Shown here: piece after piece, positions 7,844 through 15,299 of the stretch
Numbering within the stretch: position 1 is the first letter of the stretch
Layout of the letters: every line of letters starts with the position of its first letter
Origin: JBOGHU01 sp050742255
Lineage (GTDB): Bacteria > Actinomycetota > Acidimicrobiia > Acidimicrobiales > CADCSY01
Length of the DNA: 20,636 nt
NCBI GenBank assembly: GCA_050742255.1
Contig: JBOGHU010000013.1
Location: 1-20,636, forward strand
Reading direction: 5' to 3'
Notes under the pieces: model-generated
Seen by the model: the letters and a program-made list of their open reading frames with translations, nothing else
What the model was told of the DNA's origin: nothing
Database searches by the model: none
Position numbers and translations under genes: made by a program

Positions 7844-8255
7844 GGCACAACGGAAGAAGCGGGTGGTGACCGACGAGCACAAGGCCGCTATGGCCCAAGG
7901 CCGGACCCAGAGTCGAGTCGTCAGCTCCTACCTCGAAGCACTTGAAACCCACAAACCCAAGCGGGGCCGCAAGCGGACACCGGAGACGATCGGTCGGCGG
8001 TTGTCGACCATCGACCGCCAGCTCGAGTCGGCGAACCAGATCAATCGGCTCTCCCTCATCCAAGAGCGCATCGACCTGTTGCACGAGCGGGAGGCGCTCG
8101 AGGGCGGCGTGGACCTGTCGGCCCTGGAGGACGAGTTCGTCAACGTCGCCAAGGCCTACGGGGAGCGGAAGGGCATCAGCTACCAGGCGTGGCGGGCCCT
8201 CGGTGTCCCTGCGTCAGCCCTGAAGCGAGCGGGGATCAGCCGGGCCGTGAGCTGA
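7842..8255 (+). CDS. Conserved-looking small basic protein of unknown function inside the pur cluster
   Basis: A 137-residue protein on the strand opposite to all the pur genes. It has a basic N-terminus (MAQRKKRVVTDEHKAAMAQG), then RGRKRTPETIGRR, a central helical, probably coiled segment (ESANQINRLSLIQERIDLLH), and a C-terminal part ending KGISYQAWRALGVPASALKR. The tail looks like a small helix-turn-helix-like element and recalls short actinobacterial hypothetical proteins ending in SYxAWRxxGVPAxxLKxAGI. That is from memory and not verified. ATG 7842 is preferred; TTG 7806 would add 12 residues but overlaps the likely promoter. No Shine-Dalgarno precedes the ATG, consistent with leaderless translation. 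Its 3' end overlaps the 3' end of purQ by 20 nt, tail to tail. A nucleic-acid-binding role is possible but unproven. Confidence 0.8.
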   Translation: MAQRKKRVVTDEHKAAMAQGRTQSRVVSSYLEALETHKPKRGRKRTPETIGRRLSTIDRQLESANQINRLSLIQERIDLLHEREALEGGVDLSALEDEFVNVAKAYGERKGISYQAWRALGVPASALKRAGISRAVS

Positions 8256-8931
8256 AGGGCGTCGGTGCGGTCGTGGTGGCGGCGGCCAGCAAGGACCGCA
8301 ACAGGACGGCGCCGTCGGTCGAGCCCAACAGGGAATGGCAGGCCCGTTCGGGGTGCGGCATGAGACCGACCACGTTGCGCTCCGCCGAGCAGATCCCGGC
8401 GATGTCATCGACGGAACCGTTCAGGTTGCTCACGTAGCGGAGCACCACTCGATCCTCGGCCCGCAGGCGGGCCAGTGTGTCGGGGTCACAGGTGTAATTT
8501 CCCTCGAAGTGGTTGATGGGCACTTGCAGCACATCACCCCGCTCGGCCAGTGCCGTAACCGGGGAGGACGTGGTCTCGACCCGGACGGAAGCCATGGTGC
8601 AGAGGAACCTGAGACCTCGGTTCTTCTGCAGCGCGCCGGGCAACAGCCCGGCCTCGGTGAGGACCTGGAAGCCATTGCAGATCCCCACGACGGGACCTCC
8701 GCCGGCGGCGAAGTCGACCAGGGCCGACATCACCGGGGAGAACCGGGCGAGGGCGCCGGGCCGGAGGTAGTCGCCGTGGGCGAAGCCGCCGGGCAGGACC
8801 ACCGCGTCGACGCCGGAGAGGGTGCTGTCACCGTGCCAGAGCAGCTCGGCGTCCCCGCCGAGGGCGCTGACCGCCTCCACCACGTCCTGCTCGCAGTTGG
8901 AGCCGGGGAACACCACCACGCCCACGGTCAC
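8236..8931 (-). CDS. purQ: Phosphoribosylformylglycinamidine synthase glutaminase subunit PurQ
   Basis: PurQ is the class I glutamine amidotransferase that feeds ammonia to PurL. It has 231 residues, the usual size. The N-terminal VGVVVFPGSNCEQD and LPGGFAHGDYLRPGA motifs are present. The nucleophile Cys85 sits in VGICNGFQVL, and His193 and Glu195 in MPHPERACH complete the triad. Start GTG 8931-8929 overlaps the purS stop in GTGA. It is the last gene of the purA-purQ string. Its stop lies inside the end of the convergent plus-strand small gene, so transcription of the two would collide here. purL, its partner, is in the next unit rather than directly adjacent. Confidence 0.97.
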   Translation of the reverse strand: MTVGVVVFPGSNCEQDVVEAVSALGGDAELLWHGDSTLSGVDAVVLPGGFAHGDYLRPGALARFSPVMSALVDFAAGGGPVVGICNGFQVLTEAGLLPGALQKNRGLRFLCTMASVRVETTSSPVTALAERGDVLQVPINHFEGNYTCDPDTLARLRAEDRVVLRYVSNLNGSVDDIAGICSAERNVVGLMPHPERACHSLLGSTDGAVLLRSLLAAATTTAPTPFSSRPG

Positions 8932-9179
8932 GGGGCCACCACCGACACCTCGGCCTCCTCGATGACGGGGTTGGCCAGGAGGCGTTGGCACAGCCGGCCC
9001 ACGAGGGAGCGGGCAGCGTCCTCGTCGGCGGCCTCGACGCTCAGGCGGATGGCCTTGCCCACCCGCACGTCGCTCACGGCGGCGAAGCCCAGGGCGGGCA
9101 GGGCCCGCTCGATCGTCGACCCCTCGGGGTCGGAGATGCCCCGCCGGGGCCGGACCTCCACCACCACGTCGAACCGCAC
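8928..9179 (-). CDS. purS: Phosphoribosylformylglycinamidine synthase subunit PurS
   Basis: PurS is the small bridging subunit that holds PurQ on PurL and helps form the ammonia channel. It has 83 residues, the family's usual length. It shows the typical alternation: a first beta strand FDVVVEVRPRRGISDPEG, an alpha helix, GFAAVSDVRVGKAIRLSVEA, and a final strand ending VIEEAEVSVVAP. Start GTG 9179-9177 gives the canonical N-terminus. It lies 26 nt after the purC stop and overlaps purQ by GTGA. Confidence 0.95.
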   Translation of the reverse strand: MRFDVVVEVRPRRGISDPEGSTIERALPALGFAAVSDVRVGKAIRLSVEAADEDAARSLVGRLCQRLLANPVIEEAEVSVVAP

Positions 9180-9205
9180 CGGCCGAGTCTGGCACGCCCC
9201 CCTCC

Positions 9206-10108
9206 TCAGCTGCGGTCCCCACCCGGCCAGTCGGCCAGGGCGCGGCCGGTGAGGCGCTGGTAGGCCTCGACGTAGCGGTTCCGGGTGGCGGCCACCACCT
9301 CGGGGGGGAGCGGGGGGGGCGGGGGCCGCTTGTCCCAGTCCAGCCCGTCCAGCCAGTCCCGGAGGGGCTGCTTGTCGTAGGACCGGGGAACCGAGCCCGG
9401 TTCCCACTCCTCGGCGGGCCAGAACCGGGACGAGTCGGGGGTGAGCACCTCGTCGGCCACCACCAGCTCGCCTCCGACCAGCCCAAGCTCGAACTTGGTG
9501 TCGGCGACGATGATCCCCCTGGCCTCGGCCCAGGCCGCGCCCTTCCGGTAGAGCTCCAGGGAGATCTCCCGGGCCCGTTGGGCCCGGGTGGCGCCCACCA
9601 GCTCGGCGGCCTCGGCGAAGGAGATGTTGACGTCGTGGCCGGCGGTGGCCTTGGTCGACGGCGTGAACAGGGGCTCGGGGAACCGGTCGGACTGCTCCAG
9701 CCCGGCGGGCAGCGGGGTGCCGTGCACCGTGCCCGCCGACCGGTACTCCCGCCAGATGGAGCCGGACAGGTACCCCCGCACTATGCACTCGATGGGGAGC
9801 ATCTCGGCTCGCCGGCACAGCATGACCCGGCCCGCCAGCTCGGCGGACCGGGCCGGCTCGGGCAGGTCGTCGAGGTCGGTGGAGAGCAGGTGGCTGGGGG
9901 CGACGTCGGCCAGGAGCTCGGACCAGAAGGCGGACATGGCCGTGAGCACCCGGCCCTTGTCGGGCACCGTCTCGGCCATCACCACGTCGAAGGCGCTGAT
10001 CCGGTCGGAGGCGACCAGCAGCAGCCGACCGTCGCCGGCGTCGTAGCAGTCCCGCACCTTGCCCGAGTGCACCTTGGGCAGGCCGACCTCCGGCCCCGGC
10101 CCCCTCAC
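9206..10108 (-). CDS. purC: SAICAR synthetase (phosphoribosylaminoimidazole-succinocarboxamide synthase)
   Basis: PurC ligates aspartate to CAIR with ATP, giving SAICAR. The protein has 300 residues, the longer actinobacterial/yeast-like size rather than the ~240 residues of E. coli. Motifs: HSGKVRDCYD at 14-23, VASDRISAFD at 32-41 (the P-loop-like ATP site), PIECIVRGYLSGSIWREY, FTPSTKATAGHDVNISF and IIVADTKFELGL. Start GTG 10108-10106 overlaps the purB stop in GTGA; no closer start with a better ribosome site is seen. A proline run (KRPPPPPLPPEV) near the C-terminus is a linker-like oddity. It sits in the purB-purC-purS part of the coupled string. Confidence 0.97.
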   Translation of the reverse strand: MRGPGPEVGLPKVHSGKVRDCYDAGDGRLLLVASDRISAFDVVMAETVPDKGRVLTAMSAFWSELLADVAPSHLLSTDLDDLPEPARSAELAGRVMLCRRAEMLPIECIVRGYLSGSIWREYRSAGTVHGTPLPAGLEQSDRFPEPLFTPSTKATAGHDVNISFAEAAELVGATRAQRAREISLELYRKGAAWAEARGIIVADTKFELGLVGGELVVADEVLTPDSSRFWPAEEWEPGSVPRSYDKQPLRDWLDGLDWDKRPPPPPLPPEVVAATRNRYVEAYQRLTGRALADWPGGDRS

Positions 10109-11415
10109 TGCCGTCCCAGCTCCTGGAGGCGGTCGACCACGTCCCCGCTGCGGGCCAGCGCCCGCTCGAGGCTGAACGCCTCGTCGAGCTGTCGGGGGGT
10201 CAGGGCCACGCGTTCGTCGGTCTGGAGCAGGGCGCGCAGCGGCCGGCGCTCCTCCCAGGCCAGGGCCGCGTTCTCCTGGACGATCCGGTAGGCCTCCTCG
10301 CGCCCCATCCCCCCGGCCACCAGGGCGAGGAGCACCGGTTGGCTGAACACCAGGCCGAAGGAGGCGTCGAGGTTCTCGGCCATGCGCTCGGGTCGCACCA
10401 CCAGGCGCTCGACCAGGCCGGTCAGGGTCACCAGGACGTAGTGGGCGAGCAGCGAGGAGTCGGCCAGCACGATGCGCTCCACCGAGCTGTGGGAGATGTC
10501 CCGCTCGTGCCACAGGGCCACATCCTCGAGTCCGGCCACCAGGTTGGCCCGCAGCACCCGGGCCAGCCCGCACAGCTGCTCCGACAGGACGGGGTTTCGC
10601 TTGTGGGGCATGGCCGAGGACCCCTTCTGGCCGGGCCGGAAGCCCTCCTCAACCTCGCCCACCTCCGTCCGGGCCAGGTGGCGGATCTCGGTGGCGAAGG
10701 CTTCCACCGACGCCCCCACGCTGGCGCAGGCCCACAGGAACTCGGCGTGGCGGTCGCGGGCCACCACCTGGGTGGCCGGCACCGGGGCGAGGCCCAGGGC
10801 CCGGCACACCGACGCCTCCACCCGGGGATCGACGGTGGCGTAGCCCCCCACCGCGCCCGAGACCTTCCCCACCGCCACGGCGGCGCGGGCCCGGCGCAGC
10901 CGCTGGCGGTCACGGTCGGCCTGTAGGCACCACAGGGCCAGCTTGGCGCCGAAGGTCGTGGGCTCGGCGTGGACGCCGTGGGTCCGCCCCGCCATGGGCG
11001 TGTGGCGGTGCTCCACGGCCCGGGCCGCCAGCATCTCGACCAGGCCGGACGAGGCCTCGATCAGCAGGTCGGAGGCGGCGGCCAGGGTGGCCCCCTGGGC
11101 GGTGTCGACCACGTCGCTCGAGGTGAGGCCGTAGTGGATCCAGGCCCCGGCCGGCAGACCCACCGACTCTTGGACCACGTCGACGAACGCGGCCGTGTCG
11201 TGGTGGGTGACCTGCTCGCGCTCGGCCACCCGGCTCACCAGGCCGGCGTCGACCGCCGGAGCGCGGTCGCGCGCAGCCTGGGCGTGGGCCTGGGGGACCA
11301 CCCCGAGCTGGGCCCAGGCCTCGGTGGCGAGGATCTCCACCTCCAGCCACCGTCCCAGCCGGGCCTCGTCGGTGAAGAGAGCGGCCATGGCCGGCAGCGA
11401 GTAGCGGGGGATCAT
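10105..11415 (-). CDS. purB: Adenylosuccinate lyase
   Basis: PurB removes fumarate twice, from SAICAR to AICAR and from adenylosuccinate to AMP. The protein has 436 residues and belongs to the fumarase/aspartase superfamily. Visible: VTHHDTAAFVD at 69-79, WIHYGLTSSDVVDTA at 92-106, the GRTHGVHAEPTTFG general-acid region with His146, and the flexible signature loop GQKGSSAMPHKRNP at 262-275 with the catalytic serines. Start ATG 11415 overlaps the purE stop in ATGA, and its stop overlaps purC in GTGA, so it is tightly coupled on both sides. The frame is intact. Confidence 0.97.
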   Translation of the reverse strand: MIPRYSLPAMAALFTDEARLGRWLEVEILATEAWAQLGVVPQAHAQAARDRAPAVDAGLVSRVAEREQVTHHDTAAFVDVVQESVGLPAGAWIHYGLTSSDVVDTAQGATLAAASDLLIEASSGLVEMLAARAVEHRHTPMAGRTHGVHAEPTTFGAKLALWCLQADRDRQRLRRARAAVAVGKVSGAVGGYATVDPRVEASVCRALGLAPVPATQVVARDRHAEFLWACASVGASVEAFATEIRHLARTEVGEVEEGFRPGQKGSSAMPHKRNPVLSEQLCGLARVLRANLVAGLEDVALWHERDISHSSVERIVLADSSLLAHYVLVTLTGLVERLVVRPERMAENLDASFGLVFSQPVLLALVAGGMGREEAYRIVQENAALAWEERRPLRALLQTDERVALTPRQLDEAFSLERALARSGDVVDRLQELGRQ

Positions 11416-11864
11416 CGCCCCCCGCCCAGCTCCCGGCGGTGCTCCTCCAGCCTGGCGGCCAGGCCGGGGTCGGAGATGGCCAGCATCTGCACGACGAGGA
11501 GAGCGGCGTTGGCGGCGCCGTCGACGGCCACGGTGGCCACCGGGACTCCGCTGGGCATCTGCACGGTCGAGTACAGGGCGTCCACCCCGCCCAGGGGGCC
11601 ACCCGACAGCGGCACCCCCACCACCGGCAGGGTTGTGTGGGCGGCGCAGGCGCCGGCCAGGTGGGCGGCCCGCCCCGCCCCGCAGATGAGGGCGGCGTAC
11701 CCCTCGGAGCGAGCCGAGGTGGCGAAGTCGGCGACCGCCTGGGGCGTGCGGTGGGCCGACAGCACCCGCTCGTCGGCGTCGACCCCGAACTGGCGGAGGA
11801 CCTCCAGGGCGGGGGCCATCCTGGGCCGGTCGTTGGCCGAGCCCATGAGCACGGCCACCCTCAC
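11412..11864 (-). CDS. purE: N5-carboxyaminoimidazole ribonucleotide mutase
   Basis: PurE converts N5-CAIR to CAIR. The 150-residue protein has the nucleotide-binding start VAVLMGSANDRPRM, the catalytic His in VLSAHRTP (residue 39), the ICGAGRAAHLAG loop, and STVQMPSGVPVATVAVDGA. These fit a class I mutase, which needs PurK upstream to make N5-CAIR; purK is not in this window. Start GTG 11864-11862 gives the canonical N-terminus and overlaps the purD stop in GTGA. A longer open frame to 11927 lies inside purD and is not credible. The stop overlaps purB in ATGA. Confidence 0.96.
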   Translation of the reverse strand: MRVAVLMGSANDRPRMAPALEVLRQFGVDADERVLSAHRTPQAVADFATSARSEGYAALICGAGRAAHLAGACAAHTTLPVVGVPLSGGPLGGVDALYSTVQMPSGVPVATVAVDGAANAALLVVQMLAISDPGLAARLEEHRRELGGGR

Positions 11865-13099
11865 GGCTGCCCCACCAGGTTGCCGGTGTCGCCGGCGATG
11901 TCGCGCCGGTAGTGCATCCCCGGCCACGAGAGGCGGCCGACGGCCCGGTAGGCGGCGCCCCGGGCCTGGTCGAGGGTGGGCGCCACCGCGGTGACGTCGA
12001 GCACCCTGCCCCCCGCGGTCAGGAGCCCGCCTCCATCGCCGGCAGCCACGCCGGCGCAGTGGACGGTGACGCCCTCGACGGAGCGGGCCGCCTCCAGCCC
12101 CTCCACGCGGTCGCCCACCCGGGGGGTGCCGGGGTAGCCCTCGGCCGCGCAGACCACGGTGACGGCGGCGTCGGCGAGAAAGATTGGTCGGGTCTGCAAG
12201 GAGCCGGCGGCGGCCTCGGCCAGCAGAGGGGCCAGGTCGCCGGCGAGCCGGGGCAGCACCACCTGGGCCTCGGGGTCGCCGAAGCGGACGTTGAACTCCA
12301 GGACTCGGGGACCGTCGGCGGTGACCATCAGCCCGGCGTACAGCACCCCCCGGTAGTCGATGCCCTTCCTCCCCAAGGCCTCCAAGGTGGGGAGCACAGC
12401 CGTCTCCATGACCTCCTCGACCAGGGCGGCGGGGGCGTGGGGGACAGGCGAGAAGGCGCCCATCCCCCCGGTGTTGGGCCCGGTGTCGCCGTCCCCGACC
12501 CGCTTGTGGTCCTGGGCGGGGGCCAGGGCGACCGCCCGCCGGCCGTCACAGACGGCCAGCACCGAGAGCTCCCGGCCCGAGACGCCCTCCTCGATGACCA
12601 CCGTGCGCCCGGCGTCCCCGAAGGCGGCCCCGGAGAGCTTGGCCACGACGTCGGCGACGGCCTCGTCGATGTCGGCTGTGACCAGCACCCCCTTCCCGCC
12701 GGCCAGCCCGTCGGTCTTCACCACGTACGGACCGGGCTGGGCTCGCAGGAACGCCAGCGCCGGCTCCACCTCCCGGAAGGCCCCGTGGCGGGCGGTGGGC
12801 ACGCCCGCGGCGACGAGCAGCTCCTTCATCCAGCGCTTCGACGCCTCCAGCCGGGCCCCGTCGGCGCCGGGGCCGAACACCAGGCGCCCCGCCGCCCGCA
12901 GGCGGTCCGCCAGGCCCCCGACCAGGGGCGCCTCGGGGCCGACCACCACCAGCTCGGCGTCGATCTCGAGGGGGTCGGCGTCGACCGAGCCGGGTATGCC
13001 CGGGTTGCCCGGGGTCACCATCACCCGGTTGCCGCCCCGGGCCAGGGCACGGGCCAGGGCGTGCTCCCGGCCCCCGCGTCCGACGACGCAGATCCTCAT
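11861..13099 (-). CDS. purD: Phosphoribosylamine-glycine ligase (GAR synthetase)
   Basis: PurD joins glycine to 5-phosphoribosylamine with ATP. The 412-residue ATP-grasp protein starts MRICVVGRGGREHALARAL. It carries VVVGPEAPLV near residue 51, the ATP-grasp lysine/glycine loop YVVKTDGLAGGKGVLV near 125-140, PNTGGMGAFSPVP near 208-220 and the metal/ATP motif LEFNVRFGDPEAQ near 267-279. I prefer ATG 13099, 7 nt after the purA stop, because it gives the family's normal N-terminus; ATG 13117 would add MWHDGE and overlap purA by 11 nt without a Shine-Dalgarno. The N-terminal domain linker (GNPGIPGSVDADPLEID) is short. It overlaps purE by GTGA. Confidence 0.96.
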   Translation of the reverse strand: MRICVVGRGGREHALARALARGGNRVMVTPGNPGIPGSVDADPLEIDAELVVVGPEAPLVGGLADRLRAAGRLVFGPGADGARLEASKRWMKELLVAAGVPTARHGAFREVEPALAFLRAQPGPYVVKTDGLAGGKGVLVTADIDEAVADVVAKLSGAAFGDAGRTVVIEEGVSGRELSVLAVCDGRRAVALAPAQDHKRVGDGDTGPNTGGMGAFSPVPHAPAALVEEVMETAVLPTLEALGRKGIDYRGVLYAGLMVTADGPRVLEFNVRFGDPEAQVVLPRLAGDLAPLLAEAAAGSLQTRPIFLADAAVTVVCAAEGYPGTPRVGDRVEGLEAARSVEGVTVHCAGVAAGDGGGLLTAGGRVLDVTAVAPTLDQARGAAYRAVGRLSWPGMHYRRDIAGDTGNLVGQP

Positions 13100-13106
13100 C
13101 TCGCCG

Positions 13107-14384
13107 TCATGCCACATGGACGGTCTGGACGCGGCCCGGGCCCACGCCGATGTGGCGGACGGGCACCCCGGCCTGCTCGCTCAGGAACAGCACGTACTCG
13201 CGAGCGGTGCGCGGAAGCTCCTCGACGCTGGTGGCCGAGGAGCAGTCCTCGCGCCAGCCCGGGAGCTCCACGTAGACGGGGCGGACCTTGTGCAGCACGG
13301 ACTGGTGGTAGGGGACGTGGTCGAGCCGCTGGCCGTCGACCTCGTAGGCGACGCAGACCTTCACCGTCTCGAGTGGGTCGAGGACGTCGAGCTTGGTGAG
13401 GAAGATCTCGGTGAGGCTGTTGAGGCGCGCCGCGTGGGCCAGCATCACCGTGTCGTGCCACCCCGCCCGCCGGCGGCGGCCGGTGTTGGTGCCCCACTCG
13501 CGGCCCCGCTCCACCAGCAGCTCCCCGACGTCGTCGTGCAGCTCGGTGGGGAAGGGCCCCGACCCCACCCGGGTGGCGTAGGCCTTGGCCACGCCGATTA
13601 TCCGGTCGAGGTGACGGGGGCCGACCCCAGCGCCGATGCAGGCGCCTGCGGCCACCGGGTTGGAGGAGGTGACGAAGGGATAGGTCCCGTGGTCCAGGTC
13701 GAGGAACGTGCCCTGGGCCCCCTCGAACAGCACGTTCCTCCCCGCCGCCAGGGCCTCGTGCACGATCTGGACCGTGTCGCCGATGCGGGGCGCCAGGCGG
13801 GGGGCGATCTCGTCGAGGTACTCCCCGGCGATGTCGTGGAGGGAGGGCCCCAGGCGGTTGTAGACCTTGGCCAGGATGGCGTTCTTCTCCTTGAGCACCA
13901 CCTCGAGCTTCTCCCGGAAGATCTTGGCGTCGAGCAGGTCCTGGACCCGCAGCCCCACCCGGGTGGCCTTGTCGGCGTAGGCGGGGCCGATGCCGCCCCT
14001 GGTGGTCCCCAGCTTGTTCTGCCCCAGGTGGCGCTCGAACAGCACGTCCAGCTCCCGGTGGTAGGGGAGGATCAGGTGGGCGTTCCCGCTCACCACCAGG
14101 TTGGTGGTGTCGATGCCCCGGCCGGCCAGCATGTCCAGCTCGGCCAGCAGGATCCGGGGGTCGACCACCACGCCGTTGCCGATCACGTTGGTCGTGGCGG
14201 GGTGGAGGATCCCGCTCGGCACCAGCTTCACGGCGAACTGCTGGTCACCGGCGACGATGGTGTGGCCGGCGTTGTGGCCGCCCTGGTAGCGGACGACGAC
14301 GTCGGCTTCGGCGGCCAGGAGGTCGGTGAGCTTGCCCTTCCCCTCGTCACCCCACTGGGCGCCGACGACGACGGTCCCGGGCAC
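13107..14384 (-). CDS. purA: Adenylosuccinate synthetase
   Basis: PurA condenses IMP and aspartate with GTP, the first step of the AMP branch. The 425-residue protein has VVVGAQWGDEGKGKLTD at the N-terminus (GTP/Mg loop), GGHNAGHTI, LGTTRGGIGPAYADK, FEGAQGTFLDLDHGTYPFVT, ATRVGSGPFPTE, a TGRRRR arginine cluster and TKLDVLD. I place the start at GTG 14384-14382 because GGAGG (14397-14393) is 8 nt before it; the upstream GTG at 14393 overlaps that ribosome site. After TGRRRR the usual CGW is AGW here, followed by HD instead of the usual aromatic/Leu-Asp, a small departure from the consensus as I remember it. It is the first gene of the purA-purQ string. Confidence 0.97.
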   Translation of the reverse strand: MPGTVVVGAQWGDEGKGKLTDLLAAEADVVVRYQGGHNAGHTIVAGDQQFAVKLVPSGILHPATTNVIGNGVVVDPRILLAELDMLAGRGIDTTNLVVSGNAHLILPYHRELDVLFERHLGQNKLGTTRGGIGPAYADKATRVGLRVQDLLDAKIFREKLEVVLKEKNAILAKVYNRLGPSLHDIAGEYLDEIAPRLAPRIGDTVQIVHEALAAGRNVLFEGAQGTFLDLDHGTYPFVTSSNPVAAGACIGAGVGPRHLDRIIGVAKAYATRVGSGPFPTELHDDVGELLVERGREWGTNTGRRRRAGWHDTVMLAHAARLNSLTEIFLTKLDVLDPLETVKVCVAYEVDGQRLDHVPYHQSVLHKVRPVYVELPGWREDCSSATSVEELPRTAREYVLFLSEQAGVPVRHIGVGPGRVQTVHVA

Positions 14385-14392
14385 GCGCGACA

Positions 14393-14397
14393 CCTCC
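14393..14397 (-). promoter_or_regulatory. Shine-Dalgarno deciding the purA start
   Basis: GGAGG on the minus strand is 8 nt before GTG 14384 and runs directly into the alternative GTG at 14393. It therefore supports the shorter protein. Confidence 0.7.
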
Positions 14398-14423
14398 GGT
14401 CTAGAACCCTTGGCGGCCCCCGA

Positions 14424-14452
14424 AGCTTACCGCGCCGGGTGCTCGTGCCCAA
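14424..14452 (-). promoter_or_regulatory. Candidate housekeeping promoter for the purA-purQ unit
   Basis: On the minus strand TTGGGC (14452-14447) and TAAGCT (14429-14424, fitting TANNNT) are separated by exactly 17 bp. Transcription would start near 14417 and leave a short leader of about 30 nt containing the GGAGG site. It lies in the only gap between the SPFH gene and purA. The -35 is imperfect. Confidence 0.55.
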
Positions 14453-14454
14453 GC

Positions 14455-14488
14455 GGCTCTCGTCCCAGAGGTCCCGGTCGAGAGAGCC
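14455..14488 (-). terminator. Possible weak terminator hairpin after the SPFH gene
   Basis: A 7-bp inverted repeat (GGCTCTC / GAGAGCC) with a 20-nt loop starts 8 nt after the SPFH stop. There is no T-tract, so it is a weak candidate. It could end the nfeD-SPFH transcript just before the purA promoter. Confidence 0.3.
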
Positions 14489-14495
14489 CGGTCCC

Positions 14496-15299
14496 TCAGC
14501 CTCCCCGGTCCGGGCCGTCCTGCGCTGCGGTCGACCCGAGCCGGCCGGCCGCCTCGAAGAACCGCAGCAGCTCCATGGGCACGGGGAAGACGAGGGTGGA
14601 GTTGCGCTCCGCCGCCACCTCCACCATGGTCGAGAGCACCCGGAGCTGCATGGCGGCGGGGTGGCGCTCCAGCACCGCCGCCGCCTCTCCCAGGTTGTCG
14701 GCCGCCTCCATCTCCCCCAGGGCGTGGATCACCTTGGCCCGCCGGTCCCGCTCCGCCTCGGCCTGGCGGGCCATGGCTCGGCGCATGGTCTCGGGGAGCT
14801 CCACGTCCTTCACCTCCACCAGGGTCACCTTGACCCCCCAGGGGTTGGTGAGGTCGTCGATGATGCGCTGGAGGTGCTGGTTGATCTCGTCCCGGTTGAC
14901 GAGCAGCTCGTCGAGGTCGACCTGGCCGAGGATGCTGCGCAGGGTGGTCTGGGCCACCTGGGAGGTGCCGAACCGGTAGTTCTGGATGGCGACCACGGCC
15001 TTCACCGGGTCGACCACGTTGAAGTAGGTGACCGCGTTGACCCTGACGGTGACGTTGTCCTTGGTGATCACGTCCTGGGGCGGTATGTCGGTGGTGGTGG
15101 TCTGGAGGTTGACCTTCACCATCCGGTCGACCACGGGGATGATCAGGAACAGGCCCGGCCCCTTGGCCCCGATCACCCGCCCCAGGCGGAAGATCACACC
15201 CCGCTCGTACTCGGCGACGATCCGCACCGACGCCCCCAGCAGCAGCACCAACACCAGCACGACCATCAGGCCGATCCCCAGCAGCAGGGCGTCACTCAT
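14496..15299 (-). CDS. Stomatin/prohibitin-like SPFH (band 7) membrane protein
   Basis: A 267-residue membrane-anchored SPFH protein. One hydrophobic helix at about residues 5-24 is followed by the band-7 domain: VRIVAEYERGVIFRLGRVIG, GPGLFLIIPVVDRMVKV, DIPPQDVITKDNVTVRVNAV, and then DPVKAVVAIQNYR. A helical, charged segment (MRRAMARQAEAERDRRAKVI) and a C-terminal hydrophobic stretch (STLVFPVPMELLRFFE) complete the stomatin pattern. Such proteins form oligomeric rings or scaffolds in membranes. ATG 15299 is chosen because GAGAGG lies 8 nt before it; GTG 15308 abuts that site. The start overlaps the nfeD stop by 8 nt. In Pyrococcus horikoshii the NfeD-type protease cleaves its stomatin partner, and the pairing here suggests the same relation. 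Confidence 0.93.
   Translation of the reverse strand: MSDALLLGIGLMVVLVLVLLLGASVRIVAEYERGVIFRLGRVIGAKGPGLFLIIPVVDRMVKVNLQTTTTDIPPQDVITKDNVTVRVNAVTYFNVVDPVKAVVAIQNYRFGTSQVAQTTLRSILGQVDLDELLVNRDEINQHLQRIIDDLTNPWGVKVTLVEVKDVELPETMRRAMARQAEAERDRRAKVIHALGEMEAADNLGEAAAVLERHPAAMQLRVLSTMVEVAAERNSTLVFPVPMELLRFFEAAGRLGSTAAQDGPDRGG

Noticed and set aside
11865..11927. Longer PurE start at 11927
   Set aside because: It lies within purD coding sequence; GTG 11864 gives the canonical N-terminus and a GTGA overlap.
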